NCBI RefSeq assembly: GCF_009901525.1 | Contig: NZ_CP019288.1 | Coordinates: forward strand, 3,687,501-3,751,500 | Direction of reading: 5' to 3' | Source: Kordia antarctica | Lineage (GTDB): Bacteria; Bacteroidota; Bacteroidia; Flavobacteriales; Flavobacteriaceae | Length of the DNA stretch: 64,000 bases | Shown here: positions 25,895-34,851 of the stretch, piece by piece | Layout: the number at the start of each line of letters is the position of its first letter | Numbering within the stretch: position 1 is the stretch's first letter | Notes under the pieces: generated by a model | Database searches by the model: none | Told to the model about the DNA's origin: nothing | What the model saw: only the letters and a program-made list of their open reading frames with translations | Position numbers and translations under genes: made by a program

Positions 25895-27469
25895 TTATGC
25901 TTCTTCTGTTTGGTAACTAATTGCGTTTTTGTCGGTAATTAAGAAATTACACAATCCAGCAATTATTAGACTGACTCCAGCTAAAACCATTGCATTGATT
26001 GCACCTTCGCCAAAAAGTCCTGAGATAAAGTTGATTCCGCCCAAAGCGGCAATAATTTGAGGAATTACAATGAACATATTGAAGATTCCCATGATAACGC
26101 CCATTTTCTTCGGATCAACCGCACTTGACAACATAGCATACGGCATGGAAAGAATACTTCCCCAAGCAAAACCTATAAGTGTGAAACTGATGAAAAGATA
26201 ATCGGGAGAAGGAACAAAATACATAAAGATGAATCCGATTCCACCAAGAATTAAGGAAGCCATGTGAATAAATTTTCTGTTGATTCTTCTTCTAGATGTG
26301 TACAGAACCAATATTAATGCAAAAACCATAGACGATAATCCGTAGGTTCCCATGTAATAACCGACTAAGTTGGATGATTTTTGAAATTTATCATTATTCG
26401 TCCAATACCATACTTTTTGATCTTGAAAAGAACTCGCATTGCTTTCTAAGTATGTTAATTTTTCAGCTTCACCTTTTAAAGAAGAGTACGTAGTTAAAAT
26501 TTCTTTAGATACATCCGCATTAGCAATTAAAGTGTCTTTGATCGCATTTTTTACAAATATGCTGTCTTTTGCGGCAATTGCTAAGAAATCACGTGTATTT
26601 TGTTTTTTGAAAGCATCATTTTTTTCCGCCTGTGCGTATACTTCTTCTGTTGGATTAGGATTTTTGAATACATGCTCCGTTAACGCAGGATTTGCCATAC
26701 TCCACATCGTAAAGAAAGCAAACCAACTAAAAAATTGAATGACACCTAAACGTTTCATTGTTGTTGGCATGCTACCAATATTTTCAATAATATCTGGAAT
26801 GAATCTGTTTTTTTGTTTTTTCTCTCTTTCAAATTCTTCCATGTCTTCCGGAGGATATTCTGAGGTCGTAAAAATGGTATATAATATACTAACTAAGAAT
26901 ATGAAGGCTCCAATAGCAAACGCTACTTTTACGGACATAGGAACAACTCCTGTTGCGGCGGCATCACTGACACCAAGTTCGGAAATCATCCAAGGTAAGT
27001 TACTCGCAACCCAAGTTCCAATACCAATGATAAGTGTTTGCACAACAAAACCATACGATCGTTGTGATTCAGGTAATTTATCAGCTACTAATGCTCTAAA
27101 TGGTTCCATTGAAACATTAATAGAAGCATCAAGAATCCAAAGGAAACCTGCTGCCATCCATAATGTTGGCGAATGTGGCACAAAGAACAACGCGAGCGAA
27201 CTCAAAATGGCTCCAATAAGGAAATAAGGTCTTCTTCTTCCTAATCTGGAATGCCAAGTGCGATCACTGAGATATCCAATAATTGGTTGTACAATTAAGC
27301 CTGTTAAAGGAGCAGCAATCCATAACATTGGAATGTCGTCTTTAGCAGCACCGAGAGTTTGAAATATTCTAGACATGAATCCGCCTTGTAAGGCAAACCC
27401 AAATTGTATTCCTAAGAAACCGAAACTCATGTTCCAAATTTCCCAAAAACTTAACGTACGCTTTTTCAT
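25895..27469 (-). CDS. MFS maltose/oligosaccharide transporter
   Basis: A 524-aa inner-membrane transporter of the MFS sugar:proton class similar to those beside maltose phosphorylases. The start MKKRTLSFWEIWNMSFGFLG and the loop GYLSDRTWHSRLGRRRPYFL (the conserved 2-3 loop) are characteristic. A periplasmic or cytoplasmic insertion of about 120 residues (around 260-370), rich in Lys/Asp, separates the two halves and is longer than in typical family members. Likely imports maltose released in the periplasm. First gene of the minus-strand catabolic operon, divergent side facing LacI at a 199-bp distance. Confidence 0.92.
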   Translation of the reverse strand: MKKRTLSFWEIWNMSFGFLGIQFGFALQGGFMSRIFQTLGAAKDDIPMLWIAAPLTGLIVQPIIGYLSDRTWHSRLGRRRPYFLIGAILSSLALFFVPHSPTLWMAAGFLWILDASINVSMEPFRALVADKLPESQRSYGFVVQTLIIGIGTWVASNLPWMISELGVSDAAATGVVPMSVKVAFAIGAFIFLVSILYTIFTTSEYPPEDMEEFEREKKQKNRFIPDIIENIGSMPTTMKRLGVIQFFSWFAFFTMWSMANPALTEHVFKNPNPTEEVYAQAEKNDAFKKQNTRDFLAIAAKDSIFVKNAIKDTLIANADVSKEILTTYSSLKGEAEKLTYLESNASSFQDQKVWYWTNNDKFQKSSNLVGYYMGTYGLSSMVFALILVLYTSRRRINRKFIHMASLILGGIGFIFMYFVPSPDYLFISFTLIGFAWGSILSMPYAMLSSAVDPKKMGVIMGIFNMFIVIPQIIAALGGINFISGLFGEGAINAMVLAGVSLIIAGLCNFLITDKNAISYQTEEA

Positions 27470-27668
27470 TATCGTAAAGTAATTAGTTAGTACTACGATA
27501 AGCGCTATGACTTATCAAAACTTACTTTTATTTTGAGAGATAAAAATATAAGTCTTGATTTTTATGCTGTAAATATAATAGTTTTTTTGAAACGGATGCC
27601 ATTAAATTGAGAATCTGGTAAAAATTTCCTTTAAAAAATTAATAATTTGATACCTGAAAATTACCAAA

Positions 27669-28709
27669 TTATCGTGTAGTATCTCGCTCTATTAATGTGG
27701 TGTTTATGACTTCCGTATGGTATTTATCTTCTTCTACGAGTTCTTCTAATTTGTCGATTAACATGTTAGCAGATTTTTCGCCCATTTCAACGCCATGTTG
27801 ACTTATAGTGCTTAATGAAGGAATGGAATGTTTTGATAAAACGCCATCTGTAAAGGCAATAATTGAGATATCATCAGGGATTTTATAGCCTTTGTTCAAC
27901 GCTATTTTCATTGCGGTAATTGCGTAGAGTTCGTTTACGGCAAAAATTCCGTCAATAGATTTTTCTTTTTCAAGCAATGCAGAAATTTCTTTTTCCAACA
28001 TTTCAATTTCTACATCTTTGTCTTCATTTTCTTCTACTTTGATTATTAAAGAAGATTTTGGAGATATTTTATGTTCTTCTAATGCTTCTAAATAGCCTTG
28101 TGTCCTCAGTTTCCCGACGTTTACATAATCTTTTGTAGTGATAAGCGCGATGTTTTTGCAACCAGTTTCAATCAGTTTTGCGACTGCTTTTTTGGAACCG
28201 AGTTTGTCATCGACCACAACTTTATCACAGGCAATTTCGTTCACAACTCTATCAAACATTACAATTGGCATTCCTTGATTGATGGTTTCATAAAAGTGAT
28301 GATAATCTTGTAAAAGCAAGGTTTCTTTGGCAACCGACAAGATAAATCCGTCAATACTTCCGTTGGCAAGCATTTCAATGTTAATTACTTCTTTGTTAAA
28401 AGATTCGTTAGACAATCCAATAATTACATTGTAACCTCTACTGTTGGCTACTTTTTCAATACCACTTATGACTTTAGAGAAAAAGTGATGTACAATTTCA
28501 GGAATAATAATTCCAATTGTTTTTGTACACTTATTTTTCAGGCTTAGCGCGATATTATTTGGACGGTAATTATAGAGTTTTGCAAAAGCCTGAACTTTGG
28601 TTCTAGTGTCCAAACTTATTTCTTTACTATTTCGCAATGCTTTCGAAACCGTTGAGACAGAAACATCTAATTCGCGTGCAATTTGTTTAAGAGTTACTTT
28701 TCGTTTCAT
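27669..28709 (-). CDS. LacI-family transcriptional regulator of the starch locus
   Basis: A 346-aa LacI/GalR regulator. The N-terminal HTH is VTLKQIARELDVSVSTVSKA, followed by the hinge NNIALSLKNK and a periplasmic-binding-like sensor domain with TIGIIIPEIVHHFFSKVISG. It probably senses maltose or a derivative and controls both the downstream catabolic genes and the divergent SusCD operon. A CG-centred palindrome at 28817-28830 in the intergenic region is a fitting operator. LacI-type control of maltose/starch genes is known in flavobacteria; the ligand is not shown here. Confidence 0.94.
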   Translation of the reverse strand: MKRKVTLKQIARELDVSVSTVSKALRNSKEISLDTRTKVQAFAKLYNYRPNNIALSLKNKCTKTIGIIIPEIVHHFFSKVISGIEKVANSRGYNVIIGLSNESFNKEVINIEMLANGSIDGFILSVAKETLLLQDYHHFYETINQGMPIVMFDRVVNEIACDKVVVDDKLGSKKAVAKLIETGCKNIALITTKDYVNVGKLRTQGYLEALEEHKISPKSSLIIKVEENEDKDVEIEMLEKEISALLEKEKSIDGIFAVNELYAITAMKIALNKGYKIPDDISIIAFTDGVLSKHSIPSLSTISQHGVEMGEKSANMLIDKLEELVEEDKYHTEVINTTLIERDTTR

Positions 28710-28816
28710 AAAGGTTCAATTATAAGATCAATAATTAAGACTGCAAATTTATTTTTTTTGTTAAAAATACAGTGTTTTAATTAGATAAAACTCAATGTTT
28801 ATAAAAGTTGTCAACA

Positions 28817-28830
28817 CGAAAACGTTTGCG
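28817..28830. promoter_or_regulatory. Candidate LacI-family operator
   Basis: CGAAAACGTTTGCG is a palindrome at 12 of 14 positions with the central CG step typical of LacI-family sites. It lies between the divergent lacI-type gene and susC. Confidence 0.55.
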
Positions 28831-29010
28831 TAAAATCAAAAGTTGTTACTATATTTTGATTTGCTTAAAATTTACATAGTTTTATCATCGAGAGGTAAAA
28901 ATATAAAGTATTTAAATTAAAAAGATTACGTAAATTAACAACAGATTGTTATAAAATGTTTAAAAAACACGTGATTTTTACGACAATTTTGAAAACGAAA
29001 AATTAAACAA

Positions 29011-31938
29011 ATGAAGAAAATGCAAAAATTTATTTTGTTTTTGGCTTTTTTGATTCCACTTGGAATGCTTGCCCAAACAAATGTGACAGGTGTTGTTACT
29101 GAAAAATCAACAGGAACTCCATTGTTAGGAGTGAATGTGATTATTAAGGGAACAGCCACTGGAGCCACAACCGACTTTGACGGGAAATACCAGTTAAAGG
29201 TTGACAATGGACAAACGATGGTGTTTACCTATGTAGGCTATAAAAGTCAAGAGATTTTATATAGTGGACAAGCTAGTGTGAATGTAGCACTAGATGAAGA
29301 CGCATCTACACTTGATGAAGTTATCGTCGTTGGATACGGTTCTGCCGTAAAGAAAGACGTAACAGGTTCGGTAGAATCCGTAACATCAGATGACTTTAAT
29401 AGTGGAGCTATTGTATCGCCAGAACAATTAATTTCGGGTAAAACTGCCGGAGTACAAGTAACGCCACCAAGTGGAGCGCCAGGTTCTGGTTCTGCCATTA
29501 AGATTAGAGGTGGAGTTTCTTCGTTATCTGCAAGTTCAAGTCCGTTAATTGTGGTTGATGGAGTTCCATTAGATCAAGGAAATAGCGGATTAAACTACAT
29601 CAACGCAAACGATATTGAATCATTTACAGTATTAAAAGATGCTTCTGCAGCTTCTATTTATGGTTCGAGAGCAACTGGTGGAGTTATTTTAATTACTACA
29701 AAGACAGGAAAATCAGGTCAGCCAATTAACATTAATGTAAATCATTATACGTCTGTTGGAAACAATTTTAATGAAGTTGATGTATTATCAGCTACACAAT
29801 TTAGAGATTTGGTAAATGCAAACGGAAACGTAGGTCAAATTTCTCAATTAGGAAATACAGCTACTGATTGGCAAGACGAGATTTACAGAGGTTCATTAAC
29901 TGCCGATACAAACGTAACGGTTTCTGGCGGATTTGATAATTCTAATTATAGAGCTTCTATCGGATATGTAACGCAAGAAGGAACCTTAAGAAATTCTAAA
30001 GTAGGTCGTTGGACAGGTTCTGTAAAGTTCATTCAACGTTTATTAGATGATGATTTAAAAATTGAAGTAAATGCATTAGGTGCTTTAATTGAAGATACAT
30101 TTGCAAACACAGGTGCCATTGGCGCAGCCGTTTCTTTTGATCCGACACAATCTATATTTGACCCAACAAGTCCTTTTGGTGGCTACACGGAAAATGTAAA
30201 TAATGATGGAACTATAAACACGATTGCTGTTCGAAATCCTATCGGTTTGTTAGAACAAAATAGCAACGTTGCTGATAGTAAAAGAAGCACAGGAAGTTTA
30301 AAAATTGACTACACATTACCTTTCTTCAGAGATATCAAACTAACCGCAATTGGTGGTTATGACTATTTTGAAGTAGAAGGAAACACAAGTATTCCTGCGG
30401 AAGCAGCTTCCAACGTTAACCAACAAGGTGTAACAAGTACGTACAATACATTAAATAGAAGTAAACTTTTAGATGTATATGCAAACTACAAGAAAAACTT
30501 TGAAAGTATCAAAACTACGGTAAATGTAACGGCAGGACATTCGTTTCAACGTTTTTACAGATCAAACGGTTCTTCAAGCACAACTGGTTTAGGAGAAACA
30601 AATTCAAACAGATTTATTGGAGAAAATTCATTAGAATCATATTTTGGACGATTGAACTTAGATTACGACGGAAGATATTTATTAACATTAAATATAAGAA
30701 ATGATGCGTCATCTCGTTTAAATCCTTCAGATCGTTCTGAATATTTTGGTGGAGCTTCTTTTGGTTGGAATATTATTGATGAAGGTTTCATGAAAGATTC
30801 AAAAGTATTCTCACAATTAAAATTACGTGTTGGATACGGAGAAACTGGTCAGCAAGAAATTGGACAAGACTACGCATATCTTCCACGATATACAACAGGT
30901 GACGGACGCGTACAATATCAATTTGGATATAACACAGATGGATCGCCAAGATTTGTAACAACAATTCGTCCAGAAGAATATGACGAAAACTTAAAATGGG
31001 AACGTTCTAAAACATTCAACATTGGATTAGATTTCGGATTTTTCAACGACCGATTAACAGGTTCGGTAGAAGTGTACGAACGTAAAGTAGAAGATTTATT
31101 GAACTTTATTCCAGTTCCTGCAGGTACAAACTTATCAAACGCATTATTAACGAATGTTGGTAATTTAGAAAACCAAGGTTTGGAAGTTAGCTTAAATGCT
31201 ACCATTGTTGAAAATGAAAATTTCTCATGGAACACAAACTTCAATATTTCTTTCTTTGAGAATGAAATTACAAAACTATTCTTAACAGATAACACAGATT
31301 CTCCAGGTGTTTTAACTGGTGGAATTTCAGGTGGAGTTGGAAATACGATTCAAATCAACTCGGTTGGTGATGAAGTAAACTCTTTCTACGTTTTCAAACA
31401 AATATATGATGCACAAGGCGCACCAATTGAAGGCGCATACGCAGATATTAATGGAGATAATGTTGTGGATCAAGATGACAGATACAGATACAAGAGTCCA
31501 AATGCTGATGCAGTCATAGGATTTTCATCGAACATGCAATACGGAAACTTTGATTTTAGCTTTACAATGAGAGCAAGCATCGGAAACTTTGCGTATAACA
31601 ACGTCGCTTCTAACACTGGAAATGTTGCCGCGCTATTTGGAGCAAACTCAATCAACAACGTGAATTCATCAATTTTAGACACAGGATTCCAAAATCCGCA
31701 ACTATTCTCTGATTATTACGTTCAAGATGCTTCATTCTTAAAATTAGATAACTTAACTTTCGGATATACAATTGATAACTTATTCAAAGATGCGAGAATG
31801 AGAGTATATGTAGCAGGACAAAATCTATTCACAATTACAGATTATGATGGATTAGATCCTGAAATCAGCGGCGGAATTGATAACAATTTCTACCCAAGAT
31901 CAAGAAACATATTGATGGGCTTTAATTTGAACTTATAA
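29011..31938 (+). CDS. SusC-family TonB-dependent starch oligosaccharide receptor
   Basis: A 975-aa outer-membrane transporter. Signal peptide (FILFLAFLIPLGMLAQ), carboxypeptidase-like N-terminal domain (VTGVVTEKSTGTPLLGVNVI), TonB-box-region signature LDEVIVVGYGSAVKKDVTGS, plug with VDGVPLDQGNSGLNYINAND and DASAASIYGSRATGGVILIT, and a C-terminal barrel ending MGFNLNL. It imports maltooligosaccharides with the SusD encoded 22 bp downstream. First gene of the plus-strand sus operon, probably controlled by the LacI-type regulator opposite. Confidence 0.96.
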   Translation: MKKMQKFILFLAFLIPLGMLAQTNVTGVVTEKSTGTPLLGVNVIIKGTATGATTDFDGKYQLKVDNGQTMVFTYVGYKSQEILYSGQASVNVALDEDASTLDEVIVVGYGSAVKKDVTGSVESVTSDDFNSGAIVSPEQLISGKTAGVQVTPPSGAPGSGSAIKIRGGVSSLSASSSPLIVVDGVPLDQGNSGLNYINANDIESFTVLKDASAASIYGSRATGGVILITTKTGKSGQPININVNHYTSVGNNFNEVDVLSATQFRDLVNANGNVGQISQLGNTATDWQDEIYRGSLTADTNVTVSGGFDNSNYRASIGYVTQEGTLRNSKVGRWTGSVKFIQRLLDDDLKIEVNALGALIEDTFANTGAIGAAVSFDPTQSIFDPTSPFGGYTENVNNDGTINTIAVRNPIGLLEQNSNVADSKRSTGSLKIDYTLPFFRDIKLTAIGGYDYFEVEGNTSIPAEAASNVNQQGVTSTYNTLNRSKLLDVYANYKKNFESIKTTVNVTAGHSFQRFYRSNGSSSTTGLGETNSNRFIGENSLESYFGRLNLDYDGRYLLTLNIRNDASSRLNPSDRSEYFGGASFGWNIIDEGFMKDSKVFSQLKLRVGYGETGQQEIGQDYAYLPRYTTGDGRVQYQFGYNTDGSPRFVTTIRPEEYDENLKWERSKTFNIGLDFGFFNDRLTGSVEVYERKVEDLLNFIPVPAGTNLSNALLTNVGNLENQGLEVSLNATIVENENFSWNTNFNISFFENEITKLFLTDNTDSPGVLTGGISGGVGNTIQINSVGDEVNSFYVFKQIYDAQGAPIEGAYADINGDNVVDQDDRYRYKSPNADAVIGFSSNMQYGNFDFSFTMRASIGNFAYNNVASNTGNVAALFGANSINNVNSSILDTGFQNPQLFSDYYVQDASFLKLDNLTFGYTIDNLFKDARMRVYVAGQNLFTITDYDGLDPEISGGIDNNFYPRSRNILMGFNLNL

Positions 31939-31960
31939 AAAGTAATACCAAATACACACA

Positions 31961-33544
31961 ATGATGAACACACTTAGAAAACAATCAAATCGTATAGGTA
32001 TTGTACTATTACTACTAATGACGAGCATAGGATTTATATCTTGTGACAAGGAATTAGATTTAGAACCAGTAATAGAACAGACAGCAGCAAATGTCTTTGA
32101 CGATCCTGCGGCATACGAACAATTTCTTGCAAGAATTTATGCAGGTTTTGTAGTGAGTGGACAACAAGGTCCCGCTGGAAATCCTGATATCTCAGGAATT
32201 GATGAAGGATTCTCAAACTATTTGAGACAATATTGGAAACACCAACAATTAACAACTGATGAAGCTTTAATTGCTTGGAATGATGGAACAATACATGATC
32301 TAAACTGGCAAACATGGACGCCAGCAAATGAATTCATTACAGCAATGTATAACAGAATTTATTATCAAATTTCTATATCAAATGAATTCTTAAGAGCAAC
32401 CGCAGACGTTCCAGAATCTGAATTTTTAACAGCAGCATACAAAGCTGAGGTTCGTTTCTTAAGAGCTATGAGTTACTGGCACGCCATTGATATGTTCGGA
32501 AATGTTCCGTTTGTAACAGATGCAGATCCAGTTGGCGCATTTTTGCCTCCACAAGGAAGCAGACAAGAAGTATACGACTTTATCATTGCTGAATTAACAG
32601 AAATTGAACCAATGATGATCGATGCGCGCCAAAATGCATACGGACGCGCTGACAAAGCTGCACTTTGGATGTTATTAGCAAAAATTTACTTAAATGCGGA
32701 AGTGTACACAGGAACTGACCAAAGCGCACAAGCAATTCCGTATTTAGAAAATGTTATTGGAGCTGGTTATGTATTACATGATAACTATGACGAATTATTC
32801 TTGGCAGATAATGATACCAATGGAGCTCAAAATGAATTTATCTTTACATTTAATTCTGATGGATTAAATACACAAGGATTTGGAGCAATGACATTCTTAG
32901 TACATGCACCTGTAGGTGGAAACATGAGCGCAGCAAACTTCGGAATCAACGGAGGTTGGGGCGGAATTAGAACCACAAGTACTTTTGTAAACAAATTCTC
33001 AGCTTCGGAATTAATAGTTGACCAAAGAGCAAACTTCTTCACAGACGGACAAAATTTAGAAATTGAAGATGTATACAACTTTAACGATGGTTATGCTGTA
33101 GAAAAATTCAAAAATGTAACAAGTAATGGTGCTCCAGGATCAGACAGTTCAGGAGACTTTATTGATACTGATTTCCCTGTTTTCAGATTAGCAGATGCGT
33201 ATTTAATGTATGCAGAAGCTGTAAAAAGAAGCGGAACTGGCGATCAAGGATTGGCTGTACAATACGTAAACTTAGTACGATTACGTTCTAGCGCAAACCC
33301 AATTGGAGGTTTTTCAGATATTACAGATACATTCTTATTAGCAGAACGCTCAAAAGAATTGCATTGGGAAGCACACAGAAGAACAGACTTAATTCGTTTC
33401 GGACAATTCTCAGACCAAGGTGTTTGGCCTTGGAAAGGAAACGTTGAAGGCGGAACAACAACAGCAGCTTATAGAGACTTATTCCCAATACCAGCTACGG
33501 ATATTACCGCAAACCCTAACTTAACTCAAAACTCAGGTTACTAA
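31961..33544 (+). CDS. SusD-family starch-binding lipoprotein
   Basis: A 527-aa surface lipoprotein that caps the SusC barrel and binds glucan. Signal with lipobox LMTSIGFISCDKELDLEP (Cys28). TPR-rich SusD fold with VRFLRAMSYWHAIDMFGNVP, LLAKIYLNAEVYTG, LADAYLMYAEAV, LRSSANPIGG and the C-terminal ERSKELHWEAHRRTDLIRFG block; the end DLFPIPATDITANPNLTQN is typical. Sits between SusC and the SusE/F-like gene. Confidence 0.96.
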   Translation: MMNTLRKQSNRIGIVLLLLMTSIGFISCDKELDLEPVIEQTAANVFDDPAAYEQFLARIYAGFVVSGQQGPAGNPDISGIDEGFSNYLRQYWKHQQLTTDEALIAWNDGTIHDLNWQTWTPANEFITAMYNRIYYQISISNEFLRATADVPESEFLTAAYKAEVRFLRAMSYWHAIDMFGNVPFVTDADPVGAFLPPQGSRQEVYDFIIAELTEIEPMMIDARQNAYGRADKAALWMLLAKIYLNAEVYTGTDQSAQAIPYLENVIGAGYVLHDNYDELFLADNDTNGAQNEFIFTFNSDGLNTQGFGAMTFLVHAPVGGNMSAANFGINGGWGGIRTTSTFVNKFSASELIVDQRANFFTDGQNLEIEDVYNFNDGYAVEKFKNVTSNGAPGSDSSGDFIDTDFPVFRLADAYLMYAEAVKRSGTGDQGLAVQYVNLVRLRSSANPIGGFSDITDTFLLAERSKELHWEAHRRTDLIRFGQFSDQGVWPWKGNVEGGTTTAAYRDLFPIPATDITANPNLTQNSGY

Positions 33545-33555
33545 AAAAAATTGAA

Positions 33556-34617
33556 ATGAAAAAACTAAATAAAATATCAACAGGCTTATTAGCAGTAGTC
33601 GCGTTCGTTGGATTCAACGCATGTAGTGAGGATGATAACTTAATCATTGCTTCTGCGAAAGGCGGACCACAAATAGTAACTCCAGCATCAGGAACAGCAA
33701 TTGTTTTAAGTGCTGCAAACGAACAAAACTTAGCAACTACGCTTGTTTGGAACGATGCAGATTATGACGCAAGTGTTGCCATTAACTATGAAGTACAACT
33801 TGCTTTAGCAGGAACAGAATTTGCTGCACCAATTGCAGGCGGATCAACTACGGAACGTTTTGTTTCTTGGACAAACCAACAACTAAACGATGTTTCTATC
33901 GCAGCAGGATTAAATCCGTTTGTAGCTGGAGATGTTGAAGTACGTGTAATTTCTTCGATTGGAACGCAAGACGCGCAACAACAAACTTCGGAGTCAATCA
34001 CACTAAACATTACTCCATATACAACTTCGTTACCTAAAATTGGAGTACCAGGAAATCACCAAGGATGGGATCCGGGAACAGCACCATTATTAGCATCTTC
34101 AGAATTTGGAGCTACTGACTATGAAGGATATGTTTGGTTAGATGGTGAATACAAGTTTATAGCACCAGATGAAGCAGGAAACTTTGCTTGGGGAAATTTA
34201 GATTGGGGAGATGATGGAAGTTTTTCAGGAGTATTAATTGCTGAAGGAGAATCTAATATTCAAGCTTCAACAGCAGGACATTACTTAGTAAAAGCAAATA
34301 CTGCCGATTTAACATACAGCGCAACACAATATAGTTGGGGATTAATCGGATCAGGAACACCAACAGGTTGGGACAGTGATACGGATATGACATACGACGC
34401 AGGATCACAAACTTGGACACTTACCGTAGATTTAACTGCGGAAGAAATCAAGTTTAGAGCAAACGACGGTTGGGACTGGAATTATGGAGATACAGGAGCT
34501 GACGGAAGTTTAGAAAATGGTGGAGACAACATTGCAGTGCCAGCAGCAGGAAACTACACAATAGTATTAGACTTAAGCAATCCTAGAGGGTATACATATA
34601 CACTTACGCTTAACTAG
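33556..34617 (+). CDS. SusE/SusF-like outer-membrane starch-binding lipoprotein
   Basis: A 353-aa lipoprotein (signal LLAVVAFVGFNACSEDDN, Cys23). The N-terminal domain (about 35-150) has the SusE fold pattern ALTTTLVWNDADYDASVAI-like (here LATTLVWNDADYDASVAINY). Two CBM-like beta modules follow, with VPGNHQGWDPGTAP and LIGSGTPTGWDSDTDMTYD, aromatic-rich as in SusE/SusF starch-binding domains. It lies 11 bp after SusD, so it belongs to the import complex. It binds glucan without catalysis. Confidence 0.9.
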   Translation: MKKLNKISTGLLAVVAFVGFNACSEDDNLIIASAKGGPQIVTPASGTAIVLSAANEQNLATTLVWNDADYDASVAINYEVQLALAGTEFAAPIAGGSTTERFVSWTNQQLNDVSIAAGLNPFVAGDVEVRVISSIGTQDAQQQTSESITLNITPYTTSLPKIGVPGNHQGWDPGTAPLLASSEFGATDYEGYVWLDGEYKFIAPDEAGNFAWGNLDWGDDGSFSGVLIAEGESNIQASTAGHYLVKANTADLTYSATQYSWGLIGSGTPTGWDSDTDMTYDAGSQTWTLTVDLTAEEIKFRANDGWDWNYGDTGADGSLENGGDNIAVPAAGNYTIVLDLSNPRGYTYTLTLN

Positions 34618-34618
34618 T

Positions 34619-34692
34619 GAAAGTCGATTTTGAGGAGTCTGCAAGACGAACTCAAAATTGTAAATTGAACTAATCCCGTTGAAAAACGGGAT
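34619..34692 (+). repeat. Two-hairpin dispersed repeat, copy 2
   Basis: Immediately after the SusE/F-like stop. Hairpin one: CGATTTTGAG (34625-34634) with CTCAAAATTG (34651-34660), enclosing GTCT/AGAC around GCA. Linker GTAAATTGAACTAAT. Hairpin two: ATCCCGTT-GAAA-AACGGGAT (34673-34692). Relative to copy 1 the stems change on both sides while pairing is kept. Confidence 0.7.
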
Positions 34693-34780
34693 CTCAATCT
34701 TAATACTTAAATAGCGCAAGGTTGATCTCTATCATATATAAATTATCATAGAGCTTGCCCTTTAGTTAAAGATCATTTTA

Positions 34781-34813
34781 AAAGGCTGTAATTATCATCA
34801 TTACAGCCTTTTT
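34781..34813 (+). terminator. Rho-independent terminator of the susCDE operon
   Basis: AAAGGCTGTAAT (34781-34792) and ATTACAGCCTTT (34800-34811) form a perfect 12-bp stem with a T run. It separates the SusE/F-like gene from the amylase, so the amylase likely has its own promoter or depends on readthrough. Confidence 0.85.
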
Positions 34814-34851
34814 ATGTTTTTCAAACAAAGAGTACAAAAAAAAGAAAACTG

